Source: Reticulitermes speratus
Lineage: Eukaryota; Arthropoda; Insecta; Blattodea; Rhinotermitidae
Direction: 5' to 3'
NCBI GenBank assembly: GCA_021186555.1
Contig: JAJKFL010000012.1
Coordinates: forward strand, 25,029,710 to 25,093,709
Length of the DNA: 64,000 bases
How positions within the stretch are numbered: the first letter of the stretch is position 1; every line of letters starts with the position of its first letter. The position numbers and the translations under genes are program-made. Below, piece after piece: positions 31,820-43,569 of this stretch. The notes below the pieces were generated by a model that was given only the letters and a program-made list of their open reading frames with translations, was not told the origin of the DNA and did no database searches.

Positions 31820-33230
31820 AATTCTTTTTGTAAATTCCTCATTCCATCCGTCTTATCCACATGCCCAGCCAATCGTAAGCGTCTTCATATAGTTTCTCCA
31901 TCAACCCTAGGTGACCTGTACCAAATCACTAAGTTCATGCACCCAAAATTCTTCCCGTTATGCTTTTTAGCGCCCAGTATGCAGTCGGGGGCAATATCTG
32001 AATTCGCAGATTGGGTGCTCAAATTTCGTACGTAAATATATACCAACCGTCACAATAAAAAGGTGTACTGGGGAGAAGTGTGTTCAAAGGTCATATCTAG
32101 ACGCATAATACAGAACAGTACAGTACTCTGTGGTCAGCTCGAAATTACATAGGGCTGGATATGGTAAGACTACACATTGATATATTATGAGGACACATGT
32201 TTAGTAGGATTGAACCAGACTGTAGGGTAATACTAAGTTTTATGTTGTACACTGGCGTAAGGTACATACGGCTCGGCCATAATGATATCCACGAGGTAAA
32301 ATTGGTGGTATTAGCCGGGTTTAATGGTCGGGTTTTGTTATCAGGTGGATATTACTATAAGGGTCTGAACGGTGCGTTATAGCTGATATGATTAATTAAT
32401 ATATGCTTATAAAACACAGGGCACCTTATTAGTGCACAGTGCTCTATTAAATGTAAATAGGCCTAATTTGAGTCACTGGTCATTATGTAAACAGATGTGC
32501 GCACGGACGATAGTGACGGCGAGATATCGACTGGGCAAACATGTCACATAGAATGCTTTTAGTCTACGCTTTGGGATAATTGGCACTGCGTTTCCTGGCA
32601 ACGAAAGAAGCCACAATCCGATACAGTTGCATATATGGTGTTACAACGAAAGGTGTGCCTTGTATATTTACGGATATATCTGCACTGAAAACAGATTATG
32701 TGCTGTACACGGTTCAGCTTTGGCGCTGTAACTAAGTGTTGTGTAACAGTCTGCCGCTTGTCGGTTCAGTCCTTTAATGTTCGGAGTTGCTTGGTCTCTC
32801 TTATCCTTGCGTATGTCTTGTGTGTTGTTTACAGTGCCTGTAATTTTGTTTCCTGAACTATTTTCCTTTTCCCTTCTCTTGATTTATTGGATGAAACCTG
32901 TGAAACTGTAAGAAAGTCACGCCCGGCCATTTTCTGTGTTGTGACATATATATACGTACATATATAGATGAGCAGCAGGGAGTCAGCGGTTCGTGTCTCG
33001 ACTTGAGAACTCATTAGAAAGTTCCTGTAATTTTTTTCAGTTTCATAACACGAATGGTGTGTGTGTGGAGTTTTAACCCTTTAAAGCCAAGTGGTATAAC
33101 CAGGTTTAACAATAAACAAGGCCACATCTCGTCGCACGGTACGTGTTTCGTATGACATTGGCAATAAGCAGTGATTATCCTCCTATAGAAAATTAACCTT
33201 CTGGCTTATGTAATTGAAGCACGCCGTGTT
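31820..33230. other. No gene recognised in 1.4 kb
   Basis: No repeat family or domain seen. The short frames at 31739-32035, 32197-32382 and 32829-33014 have no known signature. Confidence 0.4.
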
Positions 33231-33234
33231 GTCT

Positions 33235-33710
33235 CTGAGTGAGGCAGTTAGTGTCAGAAAGTAATGCCTCTTGTTTGTTATTTAATGCAATTTAACATGT
33301 AGGACACGTGAAAGTTTCACGGAACTTCAATCAGGACTGTGGGGTCTGTCGGGGTCTGTCCAAAATTTGTAACGGAACGAATTAGAGGAATGAAAGATCC
33401 CTGAAGTGTTGCTACTCATGACAGCGTGAGGCCGCACAAGTGTGTGCGCACCACAGAGGCTTTCACGAATTTCGGATGGACGTTCTTTCCGCTTCCACCC
33501 TAGGGTCGTGACCTCGCACCATGACATTATCACCTGTATGGTCCTTTGAATACAAGCCTTCGAGGACACCGTGACGCCAATGACGAGGCACTGCAGCATG
33601 CCGTGTGCCAGTGGGTGCAGAGGGTGAGCAACTTTTACTGGCGGGAAAACGTGTTCTTGTTTAAACGTGGAAGAAGACTGTCGGCAAAAATGAAGACTAC
33701 ATTAAGAAGT
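33235..33710 (+). pseudogene. Mariner-like transposase remnant
   Basis: GTCAGAAAGTAATGCCTC at 33253 resembles the start of insect mariner elements. At 33550-33675 the plus strand reads TSLRGHRDANDEALQHAVCQ, WVQRVSNFYW, LFKRGRRLS. This parallels the C-terminal end of mariner transposases: LxGxRF, an acidic helix, W[LV]Q...FY..G, L..RW.K. The catalytic DDD core is missing. The 91-bp minisatellite starts right after it. Confidence 0.5.
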
Positions 33711-33717
33711 GACAATG

Positions 33718-34815
33718 CCTTCAGCAATGCTGTAGTGAAGATGTCTTCAGCAATGTGTAGTGAATATGTGTCTACAGCAATGTGTAGTGAACATGTGTCT
33801 TCAGCAATGTGTAGTGAAGATGTGCTTCACCAATTTTGTAGTGAAGATGTGTGTCTTCAGCAATGTTGTAGTGAAGATGTGTGTCTTCAGTAATGTAGTG
33901 AAGATGTGTCATCAGCAATGTTTTAGTGAAGATACACAAGTGTCTTCAGCAGTGTTGTAGTGAAGATGTGTGTCTTCAGTAATGTAGTGAAGATGTGTCA
34001 TCAGCAATGTTTTATTGAAGATACACATATGTGTCTTCATCAGTGTTGTAGTGAAGATGTGTTTCTTCAGTAATGTAGTGAAGATGTGTCATCAGCAATG
34101 TTTTATTGAAGATACACATATGTGTCTTCAGCAGTGTTGTAGTGAAGATGTGTGTCTTCAGTAATGTAGTGAAGATGTGTCATCAGCAATGTTTTAGTGA
34201 AGATACACACATGTGTCTTCAGCAATGTTGTAGTGAAGATGTGTGTCTTCAGTAATGTAGTGAAGATGTGTCATCAGCAATGTTTTAGTGAAGATACACA
34301 TATGTGTCTTCAGCAGTGTTGTAGTGAAGATGTGTGTCTTCAGTAATGTAGTGAAGATATGTCATCAGCAATGTTTTAGTGAAGATACACATATGTGTCT
34401 TCAGCAGTGTTGTAGTGAAGATGTGTGTCTTCAGTAATGTAGTGAAGATGTGTCATCAGCAATGTTTTAGTGAAGATACACATATGTGTCTTCAGCAGTG
34501 TTGTAGTGAAGATGTGTGTCTTCAGTAATGTAGTGAAGATGTGTCATCAGCAATGTTTTAGTGAAGATACACATGTGTCTTCAGCAGTGTTGTAGTGAAG
34601 ATGTGTGTCTTCAGTAATGTAGTGAAGATGTGTCATCAGCAATGTTTTAGTGAAGATACACATATGTGTCTTCATCAGTGTTGTAGTGAAGATGTGTGTC
34701 TTCAGTAATGTAGTGAAGATGTGTCATCAGCAATGTTTTAGTGAAGATACACATATGTGTCTTCAGCAGTGTTGTAGTGAAGATGTGTGTCTTCAGTAAT
34801 GCAGTGAAGATGTGT
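33718..34815. repeat. 91-bp minisatellite built from three 30-bp subunits
   Basis: The left part (33718-33890) has simple copies of a ~30-bp unit like GTAGTGAAGATGTGTCTTCA GCAAT. From about 33890 a 91-bp unit made of three diverged subunits (one with GTGTGTCTTCAGTAAT, one with GTGTCATCAGCAATGTTTTA, one with GATACACATATGTGTCTTCA) repeats about ten times. GAAGATACACATATGTGTCT TC and GAAGATGTGTGTCTTC can each fold as hairpins. Confidence 0.95.
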
Positions 34816-35275
34816 GTAATGTTCACGCGTCCAAATTGTAAAAAGCATGAAATAAAATAAGGAAATCAGCATTACGGCCGCTTGTACAATGATGTAGATT
34901 AATTTTAGTCTTTGAAGTACAGAGAACAGGAACGCTTCGTTTAACGACACTTTGCCAAATTAGTAGGTTACATAGCATTTTAGGTCGAATGGTTATGAAT
35001 GGCGTAATAGAAGTGATGTGGGTGGAAATGGTTGAAGCGGAAAATCAAGGCAAATAGCAGGCTACTTATCCAGTCGAAACAATGTGACAATCGCCAGCAA
35101 ACATCCACAGACGTCTGTGAAACATCAAACAAGCCCATGTAGTAATTCAGCAAGAATATTGCTGTTTCTAAACTTTAAACTCAGACGTAGTAACGCGCCC
35201 TGTTGGCTAGCGTCTAAGACATACATTAACCAATATGCCTGTTTCTCCCTTTCCTACGTACCTTCTTGATACACA
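34816..35275. other. No recognisable feature
   Basis: Unique-looking interval. The minus frame at 34738-34950 overlaps the array end. Confidence 0.5.
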
Positions 35276-35279
35276 GATA

Positions 35280-36433
35280 CAGATCAACCCCACCCTCACT
35301 TAGCCCCCATGAAAGTGTGTGAACAGAAATTCCACGTTGTTTTACACATTGTAAAATCTCGATAAAGCGCCACGCCCGCTAGCGCCACCTGCCACAAATT
35401 TTCGTGATACAGATGTGTGCATAAACATTAAGTAATGTCCGATATAGCGGCATATTGGAAGGTATTTAAGGAATGCTTATAGTGTGGTTTGGAATTTCTG
35501 TCTAGCGAGACAGTATGGATCAGCGGCTACTACCTGTGTAAAAACATTTATCGTCTACGGAATACAGAAATATCTTTTCAACTGCTGTAGCGGCCGTTGT
35601 ATTTGGGACCAGCGTTTTTCATGGACTGGCTGTATATTCAAACGGGTACTGACCTCATAATCTCGGCTTCATTTGTCCGCTTTCTCATCGCCGCTTCTTC
35701 AAGATAGCAGTCGTAGAATGTATAGCAGACTGCCCGGAGAATTCCAAAATCATGACAGTATGCCGAGAATGTTAAGGTGGCATCACAGTACGTTTTTTAA
35801 TTATTCTAACTTTATTAGGAAAATAGCAGTGTTAGGTTTTAGTGAAAATAATGAGGTCTGTGCGAATAGAGGCCAATTTCCGGTAGCTTCTCAGTAGATT
35901 GTAGTCAGCCGGTTTTCCTTACTGTGAGACGAACCCATCAGTCGACGCTGTATTGGTGGTGTACTCAGTGAGAAGAACCAGTAGGAATATCTGAGATGTC
36001 CTAACATAGGAAAGCAAAATATGGAAAACAGAAAAACTTGAGGAAGCTTATCGATATGCCAGTTAAGTGCTAAATGTGGTTCAGCAAAAAATAAGGCTTT
36101 GATTTCAGGTTTCCGCGGCGATGTTGATGAAATTTGTGGTCTTCTGGGTTATTAAATAATTACCATACGACGCCGTGTAATAACCCATAAGACCACAGAT
36201 TTAAAAAAATAAGGCTATTACGGAAAGAATGAATTTTATTTGAAACTGCTGTAAACCACTACTGCATTAAGTGTTCGTGCAATATGTTCTAATTTTTTAA
36301 TTAACATCTTTGTAATACTCTAAAATTTTCCGATATGAAAAATGTTGCAGTATTTCGTTTCCCTGCCACCATCGACGTAATGACGCCACGAATTGCGGTG
36401 GGAAAAGAGTGGCGCTATATCTGGGGTTGACTG
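35280..36433. mobile_element. Candidate pogo-like DNA element
   Basis: CAGATCAACCCCACC at the left and the reverse of the right end, CAGTCAACCCCAG, are alike. Subterminal GATAAAGCGCCACGC (35371) and reversed GATATAGCGCCACTC also match. About 1.15 kb separates the ends. The interior frame 35673-35897 has no recognised domain, and a fold-back copy lies inside (36105-36206). Ends were judged by eye. Confidence 0.35.
36105..36206. mobile_element. Short fold-back element without the ribozyme-like centre
   Basis: AAATTTGTGGTCTTCTGGGT TATTA on the left and TAATAACCCATAAGACCACA GATTT on the right are inverted copies. The start CAGGTTTCCGCGGCGATGTT matches the start of the other fold-backs. The hammerhead-like centre has been deleted. 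Confidence 0.7.
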
Positions 36434-36599
36434 TGTTTATGATTAAAACAGACTCGCTCAAAATCCCTCAGCAGTGAAATCCCTTATTGAAAGTAAGTTG
36501 AAAATGTGTTATACCACATGTGCTGAAACGCTTAGTTCTCGAGATACGAGTCACTGGCACACGGCACAAGGTGTCAAGTGGTCACATCATAGGGTCCTC

Positions 36600-36905
36600 G
36601 TCGGTGCACTTACAGTAAAGGCATGAAGGGCGTTCGTTTGAAGACGGATGGGAGTTCTCCGGGAAGTGGTGTGGACCCAGTTGATTGTAGGGAACCTTCG
36701 AGGACTCTCGGCTGCGATAGTACCCATTCTCGCGCCATATCGCGTGAGCTTCCACACAGCTCTCGTTCCACAGCTGCAATTATGGTATTTTCATTGGATG
36801 GTGTCCGTACAGTACGTGGACGACCGGCATTCACAAGTGCCTTATCTGCTACACTTCATGTCTCACGGAGACGCCGCTGCAATCGTCTAAACACTAGCGT
36901 CTTGC
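36600..36905 (-). pseudogene. Tc1/mariner-type transposase N-terminal HTH remnant
   Basis: The minus strand reads VFRRLQRRLRET, stop, SVADKALVNAGRPRTVRTPS, then NENTIIAAVERELCGSSRDM, AREWVLSQPRVLE. This is a helix-turn-helix DNA-binding region with a linker GRPRTVRTP between two helical segments, typical of this transposase superfamily. A premature stop and a frameshift after RVLE inactivate it. The catalytic domain is absent. Confidence 0.7.
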
Positions 36906-37140
36906 TGACGGCGACCAGAATGACGTATTGCGAGGTCTAGTGCATCGGCAATAAGTCGACTGTTAGAGGTACCGACGGTAAAGAGCATGTTGCAGTGTTC
37001 GTCGTGAGTGCATTCCGCCGTAATTTCGATGACATCTGAGCTCTTACTCACACGGTGCTTCTTGACTACGGGTGACTTTGCGGCTTGTTGGTGTGACAAG
37101 TAACACTGCTGAGACGTCGTTAGCCGTTTTGATGAAGACG
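36906..37140. other. No recognisable feature
   Basis: The minus frame 36887-37213 reads through but has no recognised family; it runs into the MITE at 37149. Confidence 0.4.
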
Positions 37141-37148
37141 TGAATATA

Positions 37149-37665
37149 AACAGGAGAGGCAATTTACGTATAACGTAACATTTCGCGTAACCGTTTTTGC
37201 CGTAGAAAAGCAATAAGTATTACATATTCTGAGTGTGTGTCTGTAGCCTTAGTTATCCAGCATGCAAAGCGCATGCGCTGTATTATATTGTCATCTGTGG
37301 CCTGTCCGGCTGTACCATACATTTCCACGTTATCTCGTAAACAGAATGTTTTTCGAAGAAGAAGTTACTGAACGTAAAATGTGTTTTGATTTTCTCTACT
37401 AGTATTGTTCGAAATATTTCTCATTCTAAGAAGAATTCAGCGAGATATTATCATAATGGGCAAACGCGTTTATATAACGTAACCGTTATTCTTGTAAAAT
37501 TCAATTAAACACGATTTTTTTTCGACAGATTTTCGGAAAGTCGTCAAATGTCAAATTTCATTAAAATCCGTCCAGTGGGAGCCGAGTTTTTCCATGCGGG
37601 CGGACAGACGGACGGACAGACATGACGAAGCTACTAGTCGCTTTTTGCAGTTTTTCGAACTACCG
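37149..37665 (+). mobile_element. SITYSEC-type MITE, copy 3
   Basis: From CAGGAGAGGCAATTTACG to GCAGTTTTTCGAAC, all landmarks in order, including GCGCATGCGC at 37270. The left GAGGCGCG is reduced to TTCGCGTAACC. Confidence 0.8.
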
Positions 37666-37669
37666 TAAA

Positions 37670-38555
37670 AACTGAACGCTGTTGGGTATGTCCCGAGTTA
37701 CCTTGCAGGCCTGTGCACGAATTTCTTTTCATTTTGTTTATTTCCCTTAGCTTAAAGAATATAACAGCAGTTCCTATATGTACGGTGTCACAACAATGAG
37801 CGCTATGGAGGGCAAAATGTTTTAAGTTATATTTGTCTTTCAAATTAGTTACGTAACCGCTTACACTATCGATGATGAAGAAGCCGGCTGTGTCCGTAGT
37901 GAGTTGTTCAACTCCTACAATAGCGGTTCCTCCAAAACAGTAAAATTCTTGTAGACTACATACAGTCATGTTTCAGAAGATATTAGTCTTCATATTCGAC
38001 CCCCGATAACCTTTTATCTGCCTAGGGCTGTTGCTGATCTGAATAAATTGACGTAATTACAGACATGCATGGTCTGTGGAAGGCCGGATCGGCCTCACAT
38101 GGCCGTTCCATCGCGCAGTAACAGTAACCTCCTTATTTCAAACAGTATGAATTATTCTGTGCCCCATATTTGGGGCTCTCACAGCTGTACTGCTGACGAT
38201 TTCAGTGACCTGAGGTATAACGCCGCGTAGACTGGAACACCATGAATATGCAGGCAGCAGGCTCCTCTGAAACGTCCGTACAGTCCCTACAGCATCACAT
38301 TTAGAAGAGCTGAAACTCGTGTTTTGTGGTTTTGTTTCTGCGCCCGAAACCGTGAAGGTGAAGACAGACGAAACTTTAAATTAGTGTGCTGAAATTGGTG
38401 TGAAACTTTGTGTTTGATATAAAGGGGAAAAACATGTTCGAGAAAGTGGTGCTGAAGGGAGAAGTGGGAGGGCTTAGTAGCTGGATGGGGAAAATATAAT
38501 TAGTTGGTTGGTACTGTCTGCGTGTCTAAAGATATTATTCGGCCGAGCAAATCGA
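37670..38555. other. No gene recognised
   Basis: The minus frame 37634-37969 has no known domain. No repeat family was seen to 38555. Confidence 0.4.
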
Positions 38556-38559
38556 ACGT

Positions 38560-38850
38560 AGCATGCATTAGAGAGATGAGAAATGTCTAAAAGGTATTAT
38601 CCGAAAAATCTGGAGAGAAGATATCGATCGGAAGTTATAGGCGTACATGAGAGTATAATATTGAACTGGATCTTAATGAAGTAAGGTATTGGATTTATGT
38701 GGCAGAGGGTATTATCAGTTCGTAGGCTTTTGTGAACACGATGTTGAAACTTTGGTTTCCATAAAAGGCGGCGAATTTCTGAGTATGTGAGCGATTGTTC
38801 GGTTCTCAGTAGAGGTTTGCTACTTCTGTTCACTTCGACTTTATCACGTA
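38560..38850 (+). mobile_element. LINE-A 3' end remnant
   Basis: The plus strand reads IREMRNV, stop, KVLSEKSGEKISIGSYRR, EYNIELDLNEVRYWIYVAEG, then after a gap VSIKGGEFLSM. These parallel the RNAYKIL, GKPEGK, WEDNIKM and WIxLAQ landmarks of the LINE-A tail seen elsewhere. The minus frame 38597-38995 is its shadow. Confidence 0.65.
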
Positions 38851-38854
38851 GCTG

Positions 38855-39225
38855 GTGTGTCGTTGACCAACAACCATTGCAGACGCATGGTGTGACGTAG
38901 GTCCCTGTTACCGCGGCGTGACGCGTCCTGAAGTTGCAGGCGGAGGAGACGGCCTGCAGGTATTGTGGGCAGCTGCGAATAAATTGAATAAACACTCGAG
39001 GACAGACGAAAAGGGGTGGTCCTCCAGCTTCGGTGCTGGGCGAGAGTTTATATAATTCTCACCTCAAAAGAAAAGCATATTATGAAATGTTACACAGCGT
39101 TTCTGACGTGGACGAATTATTTGGAATGCAGTGGGCAATGAAAATATGGACATGAGATTTTGAAGTTGAAATGTGACGAGTCTGTTTGGGTTAGAGTAAT
39201 TGAAAACAGTTTGAAGAGAATTACA
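38855..39225. other. No gene recognised
   Basis: Sequence between two LINE-A pieces. It could be diverged LINE sequence, but I cannot show it. Confidence 0.4.
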
Positions 39226-39229
39226 GAAG

Positions 39230-40850
39230 TGTAGGCTAGGCGATCAGGTGGGAAATGGCTGCACTGAATCAGCAGGTGATTAACTTTTTTCTATGGCAAA
39301 GGGAATTAAAATAATCAATTAGGGACAGGATTTTTGGTACATAAAAGAATAATATCAGCAGTTACGAGAGTAAAATTCGCTAGTGATAGGATGACATAGG
39401 TCTATATATAGTGCTGAGAGGTCGTTGCTGTGATATTGTTGTTCTGAACGCGTGTGCCTCACTGAGGAGAAAAGCGATAACTAATATGGGAGTTTATATG
39501 AGGAATTAGAGCAGATATTAGTCAATTACCTGCATGTCACATGAACATTCTGTTAGGAGATTTCAGTACTAAATTGACGGGGTGGGGGGAGATATTTTCA
39601 AACAGTTGGAAAGAGAGTTGGAGGAAAATAGTGATGATAATGTTGTTGGAGCAGCAGATTGTGTGACCGGTTTTCTGTCCGGTAGCTGCAAAAGTCTGGG
39701 AGAGACTGACTGTAAGTAAACGAGAAAATCTAAAGTTTTGTACGGAGGGACTGGGTCTCAGAAATTACACGATGTGAAAGAATGATATCGGGTTTAAAAG
39801 TCAGAAAGGTTTTCAGGTTTGGAGAACTTAGAATGTAACGGAGACATCAGTAGGGCGTGTAAAAATATTAAATTATAAGAATTTCAGCCAGAAACGAAAG
39901 TTGGCATAAACCGTGGTTTGGTGGAGAATGCTATAAAGTTTTGGGTGAAAGGAGAAAGCTAAGTTGCAGTGGTTACAGTATCCGATGTATATAAGCTGAA
40001 TAATGTAGGAAGAGAAAGTAGCAGGCCTTTCAGGGAACACTGACAGGGAATATTTGAAGGTGAAATTCAAGATCTTTAAACATACAGGAAGAACAAAGGT
40101 ATTAGAGACATTTATAGATGCGCAAATGAGTTTTAAGTCGAGTTATCAGCCTAGAACCAGCTTGTCAAGGGAAGAGAACGGCGATCTGGTCGCAGATGTT
40201 GAATTGGACGTAAGAATTACTTGTCTCAGTTATTAAATGTTCTTGTGTTTAACGAGGTTAGGCAAACTTAAATATATACAGGTGAGCCACTAGTATTGAG
40301 ACCAGTGACTTTGAAAAGAGGTGGCTGTTGAAAAGTTAAAAATTTATACAACATCAGCTATTGATCAAATGAAGGCAGAATTGATTCAGTCAGGAGTAGT
40401 GTAGTATAAGGAAAATTGCACGGACACTGGAGATGGGTCTGTTTAGTGTACTTGTAGGAGGAGTGATAAAGCTGAATGTTGCTTTAGTTGTCGAGGAATG
40501 CCAATGCTATCAACTACATGCAGAATTTTATTTAACAGTGTTCTGTTAAGGTTAACTCCATATATAGAGGAAATTATTGGGCATCAACAGTGTCCATTTC
40601 GACGTAGTGGATCAATTACCGATCAGATATTCTGCATTCATCAAATACTTGAGAAAAATGGGAATGCACTGGGGCTAGAATGGAAGCTATTTATGGATCT
40701 GAAGGAAGCGTAGTGTCTGTTATACGCATGAAAGTAGTTGCTTTAGTTAAAATGTGATTAAACGAAACATACAGTAAAATACGTTTACCCGGTCATCTAT
40801 GTGATACGTTTCATATACATAATGTTCCGAAAGAAGGTGACATTTATCGT
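39230..40850 (+). pseudogene. LINE-A body: endonuclease and reverse-transcriptase remnant
   Basis: This is the longest LINE-A piece. At 39330-39580, in shifting frames, YIVLRGRCCDIVVLNACAS and a later HEHSVRRFQY correspond to the apurinic-like endonuclease domain (VLRGRW...VLN.HAP...LLGDFNAK pattern). At 40054-40236 YQPRTSLSREENGDLVADVE marks the linker. At 40498-40713 MPMLSTTCRILFNSVLLRLT, PYIEEIIGHQQCPFRRSGSI, TDQIFCIHQILEK, LFMDLKEA match the reverse-transcriptase fingers and motif A start, where FIDFKKAYD carries the first catalytic Asp. Here it is LFMDLKEA followed by a stop. It would copy its own RNA at a nicked target, but is dead: many stops, frameshifts, and no YADD region found. Confidence 0.8.
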
Positions 40851-40851
40851 C

Positions 40852-41376
40852 ATTTTTGGACGCGTTCGCAAAATTGCGAAAAGCGACTATTAGCTTCGTC
40901 ATGTCTGTCTGTCCGCATGGAACAACTCGGCCTCCACTGGACGGAATTTTATGAAATTTGATATTTAATTATTTTTCGAAAATATTTTGAGAAAATTCAG
41001 GTTTTATTAAAATCTGACCAGAATAACAGGCACTTTACATGAAGACCTATGTACGTTTATAATAATATCTCGCTGTATTCTTCGTAGAATTAGAAATTTT
41101 TCAGACACAAATTGTAGAGGAAATCAAAACACACATTTTATGTTCAATAATTTTTTCTGAAATTTGTGCTCTTTGTGAGATAATGTGGAAAAATATGGTA
41201 CAGCCAGACAGGTCAAAAATTACAATATAATACGGCGCATGCGCTTTGCGTGCTGGATAACTAAGGCTGAAGACATACTCAGAATATGTAATACTTACTG
41301 CTAGTCCACGGGAACAACGGTTACGCGAACGCGCCTCAGTGTTACCTGATGGTATATTGCCTGTCTTGTTTATTTT
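40852..41376 (-). mobile_element. SITYSEC-type MITE, copy 4 (reverse)
   Basis: It starts with GGACGCGTTCGCAAAATTGC and ends with ACGCGAACGCGCCTCAGTGT TACC, TATTGCCTGTCTTGTTTAT. It lies directly against the 3' side of the LINE-A body. In place of ATCATCTGTGGCCTGTC it has ATTTTTGACCTGTC. Confidence 0.82.
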
Positions 41377-41379
41377 TGA

Positions 41380-41810
41380 AATTCGAGTCAGAATATTGAC
41401 GATGTCATAATAATGTTGTATGAAATAATTTGTCAGGTGCATTTAAATTTCATCTTTACAAATTCTGTATAATACACCCGTTCAGTGTTACGGACAAAGA
41501 CGCCGACGGAATACACACAGTTTCCAAATGGAATATTTTCCATTTTTAGTTCGTAATTGATCTCGGGACTGCAGACAAATTTTTGTTTCTGGGAGATAAC
41601 AAAGAGTAAGCGGTATGAGGCTTCAGGGTTTTGTAGCCCTGAGTTTTATGTTTTCATATTCTGGGGTCCAGCCGCCCACCAGAACACAAAACGCCTACAC
41701 AAGTGGTAGAAATACAACGCCTGATATAATCAAGTAGGACGCGATGCACGGGGCATTAAGCACGCGTGGGACAGGTGAGAAATAGTACGTATACGAATGT
41801 AGTCGGAAAA
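41380..41810. other. No gene recognised
   Basis: Unique-looking sequence, no repeat or domain seen. Confidence 0.5.
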
Positions 41811-41814
41811 AGTG

Positions 41815-42010
41815 AAGTGTAAACTAGTTGGAAGAGCTAAGTATAGATGTCAGACAATGTTAAAATGTGTCCTACCTAGAGGAGCAGGATACGAGACTTG
41901 GTTTTATCTGGCTCAAAACGGGGTTCCGTGAAAGGTGGAAGAGTTTCGTAACTAGGTGGGCGACTGTCAGCTTCTAAAGCATGACTGCGCTTCACGGAGT
42001 TAAAAGAGGT
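41815..42010 (+). mobile_element. LINE-A 3' end remnant
   Basis: GYETWFYLAQNG is readable at 41890-41930, followed by nucleotide blocks GGAAGAGTTTCGTAACTAGG and CTGCGCTTCACGGAGTTA that align with the LINE-A tail (compare GGGAATTTCTTGACTAGCTG and TTGCTCCATGGAGTTAG at 45.7 kb). Confidence 0.55.
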
Positions 42011-42166
42011 GGCATAATACGCCGAGAGGAGAGCAGGCTGCTTTAACAGCGGAGTTCCTTGTGTTCTGGACTATCGGCGAGAATGCCGATTATTCTAACG
42101 GCGATTTTAAGTGGTTTTCTTTAATTTTCTCTAAATAATTGTGTATAAGTTGGCGTACGCGGAGAC

Positions 42167-42563
42167 CAGATGCGAGCCCAGAATTTGTTTTTTGGAGCGG
42201 GGGCTGACCCTGAGGCTATATATAATTTATGTTTGATTTTAAAAATTGTGTTATAAAATCACGTAGTAAGCACAACATAACTGTCTGCAACTGCATTTAT
42301 ATACATACAAATATAACTACATGTTCCGTGACTCAATCACAGTGTCCTGTCTTATTGTTTTTTTTTAATTTTATTAATTTATTTTTCAAAATTCTAATGT
42401 ACTAGTCATCGTTTGATTCCAGTGGCTGATTTTGGCTGAAGGGTAAATCGCGTAAAACTTTTGATATCGTAATATCTACAAAATTTGTGTTTTAAATTTT
42501 GGTTTTGGGGGGTTTGGGGGGGGCTGCAGTGGGACAGCCCTCCCCCCCTTGGGTGCGCCCCTG
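42167..42563. mobile_element. Non-autonomous hAT element, about 397 bp
   Basis: Left end CAGATGCGAGCCCAGAATTT and reversed right end CAGGGGCGCACCCAAGGGGG share CAGnnGCGnnCCCA. Flanking octamers GCGGAGAC (42159-42166) and GCGAAGAC (42564-42571) match in 7 of 8 positions, the target-site-duplication length of hAT elements. The interior is non-coding, with G-rich (GGGGGGTTTGGGGGGGGC) and C-rich stretches near the right end. Confidence 0.72.
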
Positions 42564-42574
42564 GCGAAGACTGC

Positions 42575-43305
42575 TAACTCTATCGAATCGAGTCGAATCG
42601 AGTATTGACCTAGCACGACTCTGCAAAGACACGCCCCGACCCTCACCATCTCTGAACACGGGTAGAGAGGAATTGCACTGCACGTGAAACAAATGGTCTT
42701 GCGTTCGCAGCTTCTTAACGTCTCAGACTCGATTAGGCTCGATTTGGTTTCTGTGCCGGCAGCGTAGTACATTAAACTGCGCTTACAGAACTTCTGGTGA
42801 CGTCCTTCGCTATGTACAGCTCAGAATCGTTATGTCGTCGCTGAGTAGGCAAACAAAAAGGAGGAAGCTAACTGTCTGTGTCGGATCACGAGGCCAGACG
42901 GCAGGCTGGTATTCGTGAGGTAGTCCTGCGTACTGCACTTGAATCCCTGCCAGGATGAGGCTGTTCTGAGATGTGTCGTTGTTCCCCCCATTCCATCCAG
43001 GAAAAGGGATAGCTTTCTGCCCAAGAACATGCAGGCAGAGACTGCTTACATCTGCAAGACTTCCGGTTCCGTCATTCGCATTCGTTCACTGTATTTGTAT
43101 TCCGAATTGCATTTGCCAAACTGACGTAACTCTGAAAAATCTCAACCAGATGCCTAAATATATCTTGAGGCTAGTGATAATTTGCTGGTACTTGGGACAT
43201 TTACTTGAGCTTGCAGTGTGGAGATGTTTATATTATGGACGGCTGGGGCGAGGCACCGTGTCGTCTGCAGTGTTAGATAAAAAGCATCCTTTCCGAAGAA
43301 CAAGC
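42575..43305. other. No gene recognised
   Basis: TCGAATCGAGTCGAATCGAG (42582-42602) is a short direct repeat. Frames at 42939-43124 and 42973-43350 overlap and have no known domain. Confidence 0.45.
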
Positions 43306-43309
43306 TATA

Positions 43310-43565
43310 ATTCTGAAATACTCGCTATACTTCGACTCTTCGCAGTGTAGATTGGTAGTTTTTTACCGACGTTTTGGTGGCAACCTGTCGGTCCCGTCTT
43401 CAAGCGTCAGGCATTCCAAGAACACTGGACTTGGACTGTTTGACCCTTTAAGATTGGACCGATAGGTCGTCCCGAAACGTCGGTAACAAACTACCCATCT
43501 GTGCTGCGAAAAATCCCAGAAGAGCAAAGATATCATTTACATCGCGGCGGAAGCCTGAAGTCAAG
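43310..43565. mobile_element. Fold-back element, full copy
   Basis: Left arm: ACTCTTCGCAGTGTAGATTG, then ACCGACGTTTTGGTGGCAAC. Right arm: reversed equivalents, GTCCCGAAACGTCGGTAAC, CTACCCATCTGTGCTGCG, AAATCCCAGAAGAGCAAAGA. Each arm has a hammerhead-like motif; in the left arm GAAAC has become AAAAC, in the right CTGAAGA has become TTTAAGA. The CATCGCGGCGGAAGCCTGAA at the right end is the reverse of the shared start. Confidence 0.75.
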
Positions 43566-43569
43566 CATG

